A DNA stretch of 64,000 nucleotides from Flavobacterium sp. HJJ (GCF_015351475.1 NZ_JADKPR010000005.1:62001-126000), one strand, 5' to 3'. Numbered from the stretch's first letter, positions 26,586 through 35,276 are shown. Program-made: numbers and translations. Notes: generated from the sequence alone by a model not told the origin.

Positions 26586-27929
26586 ATGAACAGCATCGAC
26601 ACCTATAAAAAAACAGAAGGAGATATTAATTTAACTCCAGCAAGAACGGCTTGGAATGAGACCATGAATAATGAAGAAACGAAACGTCTTTTAGAAAAAG
26701 ATGCCCGTTATTTTTTGCATCAGTCGATGTCAACGCCTTGCCTGGATGTTCTGGAAACTGCTGCTGGTTCATCTATAAAAAACAATTCAGGCAAAAGCTA
26801 TTTAGACTTTCACGGAAATAATGTGCATCAGATTGGTTATGCGAATCCATTTCTTATTGAAAATCTAATCGAGCAAATGAAAGCTTTGCCATTTTCCCCC
26901 AGACGTTTTACAAATAAACCTGCAATTGATTTTGCAGAAAAACTGGCTTCTTTATGTCCATCTGATTTAAACAGAATATTATTGACGCCTAATGGAAGTT
27001 CGGCAGTGGGCATTGCTCTTAAATTGGCAAGAGCTGTAACTAAAAAGTTCAAAGTGGTTTCATTTTGGGATTCTTTTCATGGTGCGTCTCTCGATGCTAT
27101 CAGTGTTGGAGGCGAATCGGTTTTTAGGGATTATATGGGACCAATGCCAACGGGTGTGGAGCGGATTCCTCCGCCAGTAACGTATCGCGGTATTTTTGAA
27201 AATAATGAAAATAAATGTTTAGAATATTTAGAATATGTTTTTTCTAAAGAAAATGATATCGGAGCATTTATCGCAGAAACCATCCGAAATACTGATGTAC
27301 AGCTTCCATCTCAAAATTTTTGGAAACAGGTTCGTAAACTCTGTACGCAGTATGGAGTACTATTAATATTAGACGAAATTCCAATTGCATTAGGAAGGAC
27401 AGGCAAAATGTTTGCATTTGAACATTATGGAATTGAACCCGATATTCTGTGTTTAGGAAAAGGGTTGGGAGGGGGGATATTCCCTCAGGCAGCTATTGTT
27501 ACAAGAGACGAGTACAATGTTTTCAGTGATATTTCCCTGGGGCATTATACTCACGAAAAAAGCCCTTTGGGTGCTGTAGCGGGATTGAGTACTATAGCTT
27601 TTATCGAAAAAGAAAATCTATTGAAAAAAGTAGTCGATGATGCTGTTTATATGGAAAAATCCCTGATGGATTTAAAAGATAAATACACAATTATTGGCGA
27701 TATTAGAGGAATAGGACTTTTATGGGCAATAGAATTGGTAAAAGACCAACAGACTAAAGAAAAAGCTGTAGATGAAGCAGAGCAGATGCTGTATCTGTGC
27801 CTAAAAAAAGGATTGAGTTTCAAAGTCTCTTCCGGTAATGTTCTGCAATTGTCACCAGCGCTGACTATCAGCCGGGAAGAGTTAGAATCGGCATTGAATA
27901 TCCTTGATGAAAGTTTCTCAGTATTATAG
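26586..27929 (+). CDS. Class III PLP-dependent aminotransferase-fold enzyme of the aminophosphonate cluster
   Basis: This 447-aa cytosolic enzyme starts at the base after the stop codon of the phosphodiesterase gene. The PLP lysine is Lys292 in CLGKGLGGG. The cofactor aspartate is in LLILDEIPIALGRTG, and LTPNGSSAVGIALKLAR is the phosphate-binding region. Class III enzymes in phosphonate clusters include transaminases for 2-aminoethylphosphonate-like compounds and the ammonia-lyase PbfA, which acts on 1-hydroxy-2-aminoethylphosphonate. I cannot tell which applies here. Its place before a TIGR03364-type oxidase and a TIGR03351-type phosphonatase supports an aminophosphonate role. A 240-nt AT-rich gap with no gene follows, so the next four genes may have their own promoter. 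Confidence 0.85.
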   Translation: MNSIDTYKKTEGDINLTPARTAWNETMNNEETKRLLEKDARYFLHQSMSTPCLDVLETAAGSSIKNNSGKSYLDFHGNNVHQIGYANPFLIENLIEQMKALPFSPRRFTNKPAIDFAEKLASLCPSDLNRILLTPNGSSAVGIALKLARAVTKKFKVVSFWDSFHGASLDAISVGGESVFRDYMGPMPTGVERIPPPVTYRGIFENNENKCLEYLEYVFSKENDIGAFIAETIRNTDVQLPSQNFWKQVRKLCTQYGVLLILDEIPIALGRTGKMFAFEHYGIEPDILCLGKGLGGGIFPQAAIVTRDEYNVFSDISLGHYTHEKSPLGAVAGLSTIAFIEKENLLKKVVDDAVYMEKSLMDLKDKYTIIGDIRGIGLLWAIELVKDQQTKEKAVDEAEQMLYLCLKKGLSFKVSSGNVLQLSPALTISREELESALNILDESFSVL

Positions 27930-28169
27930 TTTAAAAAAACAATTTGTTGGTTATAATCATGAAAATTTTATTTGCCACAGAAGAAAATAGATTTCTTCTT
28001 AATAATAGAATACAAAAAAAGAAATATTTCTTTCATATAGATAGCTATGCGTTTTTTTAAAAGTGAAATATCTTTTTTAAGTCTGCAAAAGTAATTTTTC
28101 TATGTGTTAGAAATAATTACAGCCAATAAATTAAAAATAATCTTTTAAATATTTAAAAAATAAATCAAA

Positions 28170-29270
28170 ATGAAAAAGTCACTTATAATTTCAAGTTTTG
28201 CTTTCTTAAGTTTTTTGGGAGTAAACGCTCAACAAAAAGAAATAAGTAAAAATCCAAAAATTGTGCTTATTACTCTGGATGGATTCCGCTGGCAGGAATT
28301 ATTTACTGGTGCAGATGAAAAGCTGATCAGAGAAAAAAAGTATGTAGAAGATACTACGGATTTAAAGGAAAAATTCTGGAGAAAAACACCCGAAGAACGC
28401 AGAACAGCCTTAATGCCTTTTTTCTGGAATGAAGTTACAAAAATGGGGCAATTTCATGGCAACAGAAACTTCGGGAGTGAAGTGAATCTGACCAATACAA
28501 TGTGGTTTTCGTATCCGGGATACAATGAAATACTGACTGGCGCTGCCGATGATAAGAGAATAAACAGTAACGATAAATTCAATAATCCAAACACAACAGT
28601 TTTAGAAAAAATTAATAATACTGCTGCATATAAAGGCAAAGTGGCTGCTTTTGGCAGTTGGGATGTGTTTCCGTTTATTGTGAACGAAGAGCGTTCGGGA
28701 ATACCTGTAAACGCAGGTTTTGAGGAAGCTAAGGGGTCGGATCTTTCGCCCAGAGAAACGTTTTTAAATGAATTGCAATCCAAAGTGCCATCTCCTTGGG
28801 ATTCAGTTCGATTTGATGCATTTACATCTAATTATGCTTTGGAGTACATGAAGAAAAATCATCCCAAATTAATTTATATTTCTTATGGAGAAACTGATGA
28901 TTTTGCCCACGACGGAAACTATCAGGCCTATTTGAAATCGGCTCATGCAGCAGATGGATTAATAAAAGAATTATGGAATTTTACCCAGAAAGATACATTT
29001 TATAAAAACAATACCATTTTTATTGTTTCTACAGATCATGGCCGCGGAACTGAACCTTTGGATCAGTGGAGAAGCCACGGGTCAAAAATAAATGGTGCCG
29101 ATCAGGTGTATTTGGTTGTGTTTGGAAACGGAATTCAAGTTTTAGGAGAGGTAAAATCAAAAGAACAGCTGTACAGCAATCAGATTGCACCAACTGTTTT
29201 ACAGCTTTTGGATTCCAAAGCAAACGATCCTGATATGAAAGGAAAACCATTATCAATTCTTAAAAAATAG
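28170..29270 (+). CDS. Exported alkaline-phosphatase-superfamily hydrolase
   Basis: This 366-aa protein has a signal peptide (residues 1-20, ending GVNAQ). It belongs to the alkaline phosphatase superfamily: Asp37 in IVLITLDGFRWQE, the conserved block NTMWFSYPGYNEILTG that should hold the nucleophile, SYGETDDFAHDGNYQAY, and Asp289/His290 in STDHGRG. It is shorter than the phosphodiesterase at 24936 and has no accessory domains. It may hydrolyse a phosphate or phosphonate mono- or diester in the periplasm, after which the product is taken up by the permease encoded 5 nt downstream. The exact substrate is not predictable from sequence. Confidence 0.85.
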   Translation: MKKSLIISSFAFLSFLGVNAQQKEISKNPKIVLITLDGFRWQELFTGADEKLIREKKYVEDTTDLKEKFWRKTPEERRTALMPFFWNEVTKMGQFHGNRNFGSEVNLTNTMWFSYPGYNEILTGAADDKRINSNDKFNNPNTTVLEKINNTAAYKGKVAAFGSWDVFPFIVNEERSGIPVNAGFEEAKGSDLSPRETFLNELQSKVPSPWDSVRFDAFTSNYALEYMKKNHPKLIYISYGETDDFAHDGNYQAYLKSAHAADGLIKELWNFTQKDTFYKNNTIFIVSTDHGRGTEPLDQWRSHGSKINGADQVYLVVFGNGIQVLGEVKSKEQLYSNQIAPTVLQLLDSKANDPDMKGKPLSILKK

Positions 29271-29275
29271 CAGTG

Positions 29276-30574
29276 ATGAGTAATAAAAAGTCAGATGTGC
29301 CTTTTGTGCTTTCTGCTTCATTGGCTGCTTTTGGAGCTTACTTTTGTATGTATGCTTTTAGAAAACCATTTAGTGCTGCCACTTTTGAGGGATTGGAAGT
29401 TTTTCATATCGATTATAAAATTCTGCTGATTATTGCTCAGGTAGCAGGTTATGCGATTTCGAAATTTATTGGCATAAAAATTATTTCGGAGCTAAAAGCG
29501 CATCAGCGTGCCTTTTATCTGTTAGGATTAATCGGGATTGCAGAGACAGCTTTGATATTGTTTGCTATTATTCCAAAACCGTATAATATCATCTGTATGT
29601 TTTTTAACGGCATACCATTAGGTATGATTTGGGGAATTGTTTTCTCGTATTTGGAAGGAAGAAAATTTACCGAAATATTAGGAGTTGCCCTGAGTACAAG
29701 TTTTATCGTTTCTAGCGGAGTGGTAAAATCAGCAGGCCTTTTTGTGATGGAATCGCTGGGCTTTTCCCAATTTTCGATGCCTGCCATCACAGGTTTGTTA
29801 TTCGTACCGCCCTTATTATTTTTTACTTGGATGCTGGAGAGGATTCCAAAACCAACAGCCGAAGATATTGAGCTGCGCTCAGAACGTATTCCAATGAATA
29901 GTAAAGACCGTAAAAAAGTATTGCTTAAATTTTCATTTCCGATCACCCTCTGGATTCTGTTTTATACCTATTTGACCGCATTTAGAGACTTCCGCGACAA
30001 TTTTGCCCGTGAACTATGGGACAGCCTTGGATTTAGAAGTGACATATCCGTTTTTTCAAGTTCAGAAATGTATGTAGCTGCGATTGTATTATTGGTTTTG
30101 GGAGCTGCCTTTTACTTTAAAGACAATATGAAAGCCTTGTTTTTTTATCATGTATTATTAATAATCGGTTCGTTGGCCATTGGAATTTCGACTATTTTAT
30201 TCCGCTCAGGGAATATTAGCCCTTACTCATGGATGGTAGTTTCCGGCTTTGGATTATACATTTGTTATGTACCATTTAATTGCCTTTTTTTCGACCGCTT
30301 CATTGCAGCTTTTAAGATAAAAGGAAATGCAGGCTTTTTGATTTATGTAGGCGATGCTTTTGGTTATTTAGGAAGCGTGTTAATCTTACTATATAAAAAT
30401 TTTGGACAGTCGGCTTCATCATGGCTGCTGTTTTTTATAAACGGAGCCTATATAGTTGCGGTTATGGGAGTGGGGGTGGCTTCAATATCCATTATCTATC
30501 TCAATAGAAAAAAGAAAAAGAGTAAAAAAGAAACTATAAATTATCAATTGGTTTTGAATGAAAACAGTATATGA
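29276..30574 (+). CDS. DUF5690-family major facilitator-type inner membrane permease
   Basis: This 432-aa integral membrane protein starts at the ATG at 29276 (an in-frame GTG lies one codon earlier). About twelve hydrophobic helices are visible, and the N-terminal FCMYAFRKPFSAATFEG stretch is reminiscent of organophosphate:phosphate antiporter-like MFS transporters. It matches what I know as DUF5690, a Bacteroidota family often seen next to TIGR03364 and TIGR03351 genes. It is the only inner-membrane transporter in the cluster, so it is the best candidate for uptake of the released aminophosphonate. The following FAD oxidoreductase gene overlaps its end by 17 nt. Confidence 0.82.
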   Translation: MSNKKSDVPFVLSASLAAFGAYFCMYAFRKPFSAATFEGLEVFHIDYKILLIIAQVAGYAISKFIGIKIISELKAHQRAFYLLGLIGIAETALILFAIIPKPYNIICMFFNGIPLGMIWGIVFSYLEGRKFTEILGVALSTSFIVSSGVVKSAGLFVMESLGFSQFSMPAITGLLFVPPLLFFTWMLERIPKPTAEDIELRSERIPMNSKDRKKVLLKFSFPITLWILFYTYLTAFRDFRDNFARELWDSLGFRSDISVFSSSEMYVAAIVLLVLGAAFYFKDNMKALFFYHVLLIIGSLAIGISTILFRSGNISPYSWMVVSGFGLYICYVPFNCLFFDRFIAAFKIKGNAGFLIYVGDAFGYLGSVLILLYKNFGQSASSWLLFFINGAYIVAVMGVGVASISIIYLNRKKKKSKKETINYQLVLNENSI

Positions 30575-31715
30575 TTTAATAGTCGTGGGAGGTGGAGTTT
30601 TAGGAACTTTTCATGCCTTTCACGCTTTAAAAAAAGGATTAAAAGTGGCTGTTATCGAAAAAGATAAAATGCCAATCAGTGCTACAGTTAAAAATTTTGG
30701 ACAAGTTGTTCCATCAGGAATGAATTCAAAATGGCAGGCCTATGGAAGAGAAAGTTTATTGATTTATAAAGAAATTCAAAGTCAATTTGATATTTCTATC
30801 AGGCAGCAAGGATCCGTTTATTTGGCTTCCAATGACGAAGAAATGATGCTTATTGAAGAGCTGGCTCAAATAAATAAATCGAATAATTACGATTCAGAAC
30901 TTTTGACCAAGCAAGAATGTCTGAATAAATACCAGGGACTGCGTCCCGATTATGTAAAAGCAGGGCTGTTTTTTCCAGATGAAGTTACTGTCGAACCCAG
31001 AACAATGATTTACAGGCTTCAGCAATATATGCAGCAGTATTTAGGGTTGGAATTGATTACTAATACTGCGATAACAAATTGCGAAAATACGCATGAAGGG
31101 GTAACTCTTCAAAGCGCTGCTATGGAAACTTTTTTATCAAAAAAAGTAATAATCTGTAACGGTAATGAATTCAAAACTTTATATCCCGAGTTGTTTTTCA
31201 ACAGTGATCTTGAAGTTTCAAAATTACAGATGCTTCAGACAAAACCGCAAAACAATTACAAATTAGACGGTTCTATTTTAACAGGATTATCAATCAGGAG
31301 GTATGAGGCTTTTCATGAATGTCCATCGTTTAAAGAGATTAAAGCTAAAGAAAGCAGAGATTCTTTAGAAAAAAAATGGGGAGTTCATATTCTGTTTAAG
31401 CAAGCTATGGATGGTTCTGTTATTTTGGGTGATTCACATCAATATGCCGATGCCAGAAACAGTGACGATCTGGGCTTTAATCTAGATATGGATATTGATA
31501 ATTTCATGATTGAAGAAGCCAAAAAAATTATAGATCTGCCAACTTATGAAATTCAGAACAGGTGGTTTGGAACCTATTCACAATGCAGGATCAAAGATGT
31601 TTTTGAGCATAAAATCGGCGAAAACATTCATATTATCACAGGAATTGGCGGAAAAGGAATGACAGGAAGTGCAGGTTTTTCAAAAGAGAATATTACTAAA
31701 ATTTTTAATATATAA
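30558..31715 (+). CDS. TIGR03364-type FAD-dependent amine oxidoreductase (aminophosphonate oxidase candidate)
   Basis: This 385-aa DAO-fold flavoenzyme has an N-terminal dinucleotide-binding motif (VVGGGVLGTFHA, Gly11-Gly16) with the ribose-binding Glu34 in VAVIEKD. A C-terminal FAD contact is GIGGKGMTGSAGF. The sequence PISATVKNFGQVVPSGM resembles the TIGR03364 clade, which is known to occur next to phosphonatase-like HAD enzymes. That clade is thought to oxidatively deaminate an aminophosphonate related to 2-aminoethylphosphonate, and relatives act on N-methylated forms. It overlaps the permease gene by 17 nt and precedes the phosphonatase-like gene by 97 nt, exactly the expected context. 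The family is well supported; the substrate is inference. Confidence 0.88.
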   Translation: MKTVYDLIVVGGGVLGTFHAFHALKKGLKVAVIEKDKMPISATVKNFGQVVPSGMNSKWQAYGRESLLIYKEIQSQFDISIRQQGSVYLASNDEEMMLIEELAQINKSNNYDSELLTKQECLNKYQGLRPDYVKAGLFFPDEVTVEPRTMIYRLQQYMQQYLGLELITNTAITNCENTHEGVTLQSAAMETFLSKKVIICNGNEFKTLYPELFFNSDLEVSKLQMLQTKPQNNYKLDGSILTGLSIRRYEAFHECPSFKEIKAKESRDSLEKKWGVHILFKQAMDGSVILGDSHQYADARNSDDLGFNLDMDIDNFMIEEAKKIIDLPTYEIQNRWFGTYSQCRIKDVFEHKIGENIHIITGIGGKGMTGSAGFSKENITKIFNI

Positions 31716-31812
31716 TAATGAAATCACAATTAACAAAGAGTTTGCTGCAAACAAATACCTATCAAATAAAGGTGATAACATATATGACCTATAAAAAATA
31801 AATTTAACATAT

Positions 31813-32496
31813 ATGAAACAAAGAATAGAATTGGTGGTATTTGATATGGCCGGAACAACTGTAGATGAAGGAAATGTAGTTTATAAAACAGTACAAAAAG
31901 TAATCAATGATGAAGGATTTAATGTGTCTTTAAATGATGTTTTAAAACATGGAGCAGGTAAGGAAAAGCATCAGGCCATTGCAGCTATTTTAAAAGAATG
32001 TACTGATTTAAACGGAATAGAGAAAGTTGCATATAAGGCATTTACAAACTTTAAAATAGCTTTAGAAAAAGCATATAACGATTTAGATGTAAAAACTTTT
32101 GAAGGAACAGAATCTTTATTCAAAGATTTGCGGGCGAATCAGATAAAAGTAGTTTTAAATACAGGTTATGATACTGTTACTGCAAATAAATTACTCAGCA
32201 AATTAGGCTGGAAAGTAGGTGTAACCATTGATGCTTTAGTCACAGCTGATGATGTAGAAAATGGCCGGCCTGATGGTGATATGATTTTGAAAGCTATGCA
32301 GATCACCGCCGTAAATGATGCTCAAAAAGTTTTAAAAGTAGGCGATTCGGCAATTGATATAGAAGAAGGAAAAAATGCCAATTGTGGGATAACTGCAGGA
32401 GTTTTAACAGGAGCACAGACTCGTGAGCAGATTCAAGAAGCAAATCCTACTTATATTTTGGAAAATTTAAACGGATTACGGGCAATATTGTTATAA
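31813..32496 (+). CDS. Phosphonatase-like HAD hydrolase (TIGR03351 type, phosphonoacetaldehyde-hydrolase-like)
   Basis: This 227-aa enzyme shows the features that separate phosphonatases from other HAD proteins. The first motif is DMAGT (nucleophile Asp11) rather than DxDxT. A cap-domain lysine lies in GAGKEKHQAI (Lys50), a candidate for the Schiff-base residue. The usual motif III lysine is replaced by arginine in NGRPDGDM. Motif II is LNTGYD and motif IV VGDSAIDIEEG. It should cleave the C-P bond of phosphonoacetaldehyde or a close analogue, giving an aldehyde and phosphate. The 97-nt gap before it contains a 12-bp direct repeat (TAACATATATGA at 31776 and 31805) that includes its own start codon. 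A strong terminator ends the cluster just after it. Confidence 0.88.
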   Translation: MKQRIELVVFDMAGTTVDEGNVVYKTVQKVINDEGFNVSLNDVLKHGAGKEKHQAIAAILKECTDLNGIEKVAYKAFTNFKIALEKAYNDLDVKTFEGTESLFKDLRANQIKVVLNTGYDTVTANKLLSKLGWKVGVTIDALVTADDVENGRPDGDMILKAMQITAVNDAQKVLKVGDSAIDIEEGKNANCGITAGVLTGAQTREQIQEANPTYILENLNGLRAILL

Positions 32497-32521
32497 TATT
32501 TTTGTTTATTTATTTTTTTTT

Positions 32522-32559
32522 AACTCTTCCTTTGATACAGTGTAAAGGAAGAGTTTTTT
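32522..32559 (+). terminator. Terminator of the phosphonate-type cluster
   Basis: A perfect 12-bp stem (32522-32533 with 32544-32555) with a 10-nt loop runs into seven T. It lies 26 nt after the phosphonatase-like stop codon and before the convergent regulator gene. Confidence 0.9.
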
Positions 32560-32580
32560 TATCAAAGCTGCTGATCTGGC

Positions 32581-33162
32581 TTAGTCATTTTGAGTATTAA
32601 AAAAGAAGTATAATACTAACATTTTACAAGTCATTGAACTGCGGTTAACGGGAACGTGAGGAATTCTTCCGTCAAAAAAAATAGAATCTCCTTCTTTAAT
32701 CAGTACTTCATCATCGCCGATAATATAAACACATTCACCTGAAAGGACGTATTTGTATTCATAAGCATCGGTTTCAACTTTTTCTCGTTGTGAGTCCGGC
32801 TTTACTTCTAATAATACGGCTTCAAATCCGATAGATGAAAGCTGTTTTCCGAAAATATATTTATATGTAAACCCCTTTGCATCATCTTCTTTTTCAATAA
32901 TTGAATTTTCATCAGCTCTCGATACAATATGATTCTGTCTGGAAGATTTTGGCATTCCATCAAAAAAAACAGAAACTTCAATTTCCAATGCATTGATGAT
33001 ATTCAGTAAAACAGGAAGCGAGGGAATAGTTCTTCCATTTTCAATCCTGGATATAAGGCCATTACTTACCTGCGCTGCATTAGCAATGGTACTGATGGTT
33101 TTTTTACAGCTTTTTCTAATGTCTTTAATTCGTTTACCAATTCCAATTAAATAATCGTCCAT
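32581..33162 (-). CDS. XRE-cupin transcriptional regulator, probable regulator of the phosphonate-type cluster
   Basis: This 193-aa protein starts at the ATG at 33162 (MDDYLIGIGKRIKDIR); a longer frame to 33285 has no good start and would cover the promoter. An XRE helix-turn-helix (about 8-62, STIANAAQVSNGLISRIENG) is followed by a cupin_2 sensor domain (about 105-190, YKYVLSGECVYIIGDDEV, then EGDSIFFDGRIPHVPVN). This MerR/PuuR-like layout is common for regulators that sense a catabolite of the pathway they control. It converges on the phosphonatase-like gene, and no other regulator lies in the cluster. It is therefore the likely local regulator; no binding site has been proved. Confidence 0.88.
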   Translation of the reverse strand: MDDYLIGIGKRIKDIRKSCKKTISTIANAAQVSNGLISRIENGRTIPSLPVLLNIINALEIEVSVFFDGMPKSSRQNHIVSRADENSIIEKEDDAKGFTYKYIFGKQLSSIGFEAVLLEVKPDSQREKVETDAYEYKYVLSGECVYIIGDDEVLIKEGDSIFFDGRIPHVPVNRSSMTCKMLVLYFFFNTQND

Positions 33163-33186
33163 TTTTTTGTATTTATTTTCAATATA

Positions 33187-33194
33187 CAAATTTA
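33187..33194 (-). promoter_or_regulatory. -7 box of the XRE-cupin gene
   Basis: On the minus strand this reads TAAATTTG, fitting TAnnTTTG, and predicts a 20-nt leader before the ATG at 33162. This supports the shorter start chosen for the regulator. Confidence 0.5.
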
Positions 33195-33445
33195 ACGGTT
33201 CTGTTACATCTAAAAAATTTATGAATTTAAAGTTGTAAAGCAACGTGATTCGAGTTTTAAAATTGCTGCCTGTTAGAAATAGCACTTAGATATTGCATCT
33301 GCCGAGATCATCAAGTTAACAAGATCACAAGGCTCATCAGTTTATAGATTTTCAGTTTAGGCTTTCGGTGTGCTATTTTTATTCTGTAACTTTTAGGATT
33401 GATCCTAATCTTCCATGAGATTTTTTTTTATTCTAAAGCAAAAAA

Positions 33446-33470
33446 AAACGTTTCAATTACTTGAAACGTT
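33446..33470. terminator. Bidirectional terminator downstream of tRNA-Tyr
   Basis: A perfect 10-bp stem (33447-33456 with 33461-33470) with a 4-nt loop is flanked by A-rich sequence on the left and T-rich sequence on the right. For the leftward tRNA transcript the stem is followed by a long T run. Confidence 0.8.
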
Positions 33471-33475
33471 TTTTG

Positions 33476-33556
33476 TGGGGAGAGCAGGATTCGAACCTGC
33501 GAAGTTCACACAGCAGATTTACAGTCTGCCCTCGTTGGCCGCTTGAGTATCTCCCC
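33476..33556 (-). tRNA. tRNA-Tyr (anticodon GTA)
   Basis: On the minus strand the 81-nt sequence begins GGGGAGA and ends TCTCCCC plus A, giving a perfect 7-bp acceptor stem. The anticodon stem-loop reads CAGACTGTAAATCTG with anticodon GTA. The T arm contains GGTTCGAATCC, and a long variable arm is present as expected for tRNA-Tyr. The CCA end is not encoded. A matching promoter lies at 33595-33624 and a terminator at 33446-33470, so the gene is a single-tRNA unit. Confidence 0.97.
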
Positions 33557-33594
33557 GAGCCTTATTTAGTAACGCTTATTGCGTTATCCGGGTG

Positions 33595-33624
33595 CAAATA
33601 TAGGTACTGTTTTTAGTTCTGCAA
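33595..33624 (-). promoter_or_regulatory. Promoter of tRNA-Tyr
   Basis: On the minus strand a TTG (33624-33622) is followed after 19 nt by TATATTTG (33602-33595), a full match to the Bacteroidota sigma-A type promoter. Transcription would start near 33590, giving a 34-nt 5' leader to be removed by RNase P. Confidence 0.75.
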
Positions 33625-33739
33625 ACTTTTTTTGCACTTTATTTCTATAATATTTTCACTTTATTTTTAACAAACTGGAAGTGAATAAAATAAAAAATCT
33701 CCACAAGGGAGATTTTTTATTCTTTACTAGTAAAAAAAA

Positions 33740-34900
33740 TTATTTTCCAAGTAATTCTATGATTTTTGCTTTAAGTTCAGCACCTCTCAAATCTTGTGCA
33801 ACTACATTTCCGGACTTATCAAGTATGAAAGTCGCCGGAATTGATTCCACTTTGTATTGCTTAGCGATTGGATCTTCCCAGCCTTTAAGATTTGAAACCT
33901 GTGTCCAGATTAATTTGTCTTTTGCAATAGCTTCTTTCCATTTTACCGGATCTTCATCTAAAGAAACACCAATTATATTAAGACCTTTTGAATGCAGTTC
34001 GTTATAAATAGCTGCTACATTTGGATTCTCTCTTCGGCACGGACCACACCATGAAGCCCAAAAATCAACAATGGTAACTTTTCCTAAACTTTCTTTAAGG
34101 CTGATTGTTTTGCCTTGCGGGTTAGGAGCGGAAAAATCTGTTCTTCATTTAGCTGCCGGCGCCGCTGGAGCTGCTGCTGCACCTACTGAAGGAAGTTTTA
34201 ATGCTTCGATTTTTGTTTTTACAGCTTTACCATGTTTAGAGTTTTTCAATGACTCTTCTAAATTATTGAACATAGACTCAATTTTTTTAGAATCTACTGA
34301 TGGATCATTACTCATACCTTCAATAATTAATACACTAATAAAAGCTTTTGGATGCGTGTTAGCGTAATCTACATATTTAGCTTTTGATGTAGTTCCAATT
34401 TCAGTTTGGATTTTAGTATATTCTTTCATTAAACCATTGATAGTTGCTGTATCTTTAGTTCGCTGAGCCGTTTGCATTTTTTGCATATTAGCTGTTTGAA
34501 AGTCCATTAAAGGCTTTTGTATTTTAGTGATGTCTTCATTAAATTTCACATACTCATCATTATTATATGTACCTGAAATTTTAGATTTTTGGATAGTATC
34601 TTTATTAACTACAACTGTAATATCACCGTTCTCTAAAATAAATGGAATTTTACCTTGTGCACCTTCAATTTGTAATGTATGAAAAGCTGGTTCAGTTACT
34701 TTTCCTTCCATTTCAAATTTTCCGTTTTCTATTTTTACTGTATCTACAGCTATTAACCCCATTCCTTTCTCATCCTGGGTTTCCATGATAACGGTTTTAC
34801 CGTTTTCAAATCCTTTAGCAGTTCCTGAGATTGTGTATTTGTCTTTGCTACAAGAAGTAAGTAAAGCTGTAGCGGTAAGAAATAAAATAATTTTTTTCAT
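33740..34900 (-). pseudogene. DUF4369-TlpA thioredoxin-like lipoprotein gene interrupted by one in-frame UGA
   Basis: The first part (34900-34148, 251 codons) has a lipoprotein signal (LLTSC) and a DUF4369 domain, ending in an Ala/Pro-rich linker AAAAPAAPAAK. The next codon is TGA (34147-34145). The same frame then continues without another stop to TAA at 33740, reading RTDFSAPNPQGKTISL, then VTIVDFWASWCGPCRREN with the thioredoxin CxxC, and SIPATFILDKSG. Total length is 387 codons, the usual size of the family, which reduces or transfers disulfides at the envelope. A single base change (for example GGA or CGA to TGA) explains the break. The second half has no usable start codon, so it would be lost without readthrough. 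It may be a nonsense mutation or a sequence error. Confidence 0.85.
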
Positions 34901-34929
34901 TTTTATTAGTTAATTGTTTTTAAAGTTTA

Positions 34930-34958
34930 CAAAAGTATTTAAAATTATAAATTAACAA
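34930..34958 (-). promoter_or_regulatory. Promoter of the DUF4369-TlpA gene
   Basis: On the minus strand TTG (34958-34956) and TACTTTTG (34937-34930) are separated by 18 nt, a good fit to the consensus. The predicted start is near 34925, about 25 nt before the ATG. An intact promoter suggests the interruption of this gene is recent. Confidence 0.65.
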
Positions 34959-35276
34959 TAACTTTAGACCCTAAATTTATGTTATAATTTTTTAGCCTTT
35001 TTCAGATGTTTAAAAATCAGAAAAGATTCTGTTTTAATTTTTTACTATCCATTACCTGCATAATTCATTACTGAAAAGAGAGCATTATGAAGTCAGAGGC
35101 TTTTTCTTGAATGGTGTTTTTTAAATAGTTTATTACCCGCTGAATAAGGAACTAAGCAGGCGCATAGATTTATAATCAACCACTGGCAGAGATTGACTAT
35201 GCAAAATAACTATTGAACTCTCTTTAAAATAGCAAAAACTATTTTTTAACGCTGTTTAAAAAGAGATATAATTTTT
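34959..35276. other. 318-nt intergenic stretch without a recognised feature
   Basis: No open frame longer than about 25 codons with sensible composition was seen. An imperfect stem (around 35219-35266) near the right end may help to end transcription of the small leftward gene at 35277. No promoter box or repeat stood out. Confidence 0.4.

Noticed and set aside
34145..34147. Selenocysteine at the in-frame UGA of the DUF4369-TlpA gene
   Set aside because: The codon lies in the linker, not in the CxxC active site; no hairpin just after it was evident, and flavobacteria are not generally known to use selenocysteine.
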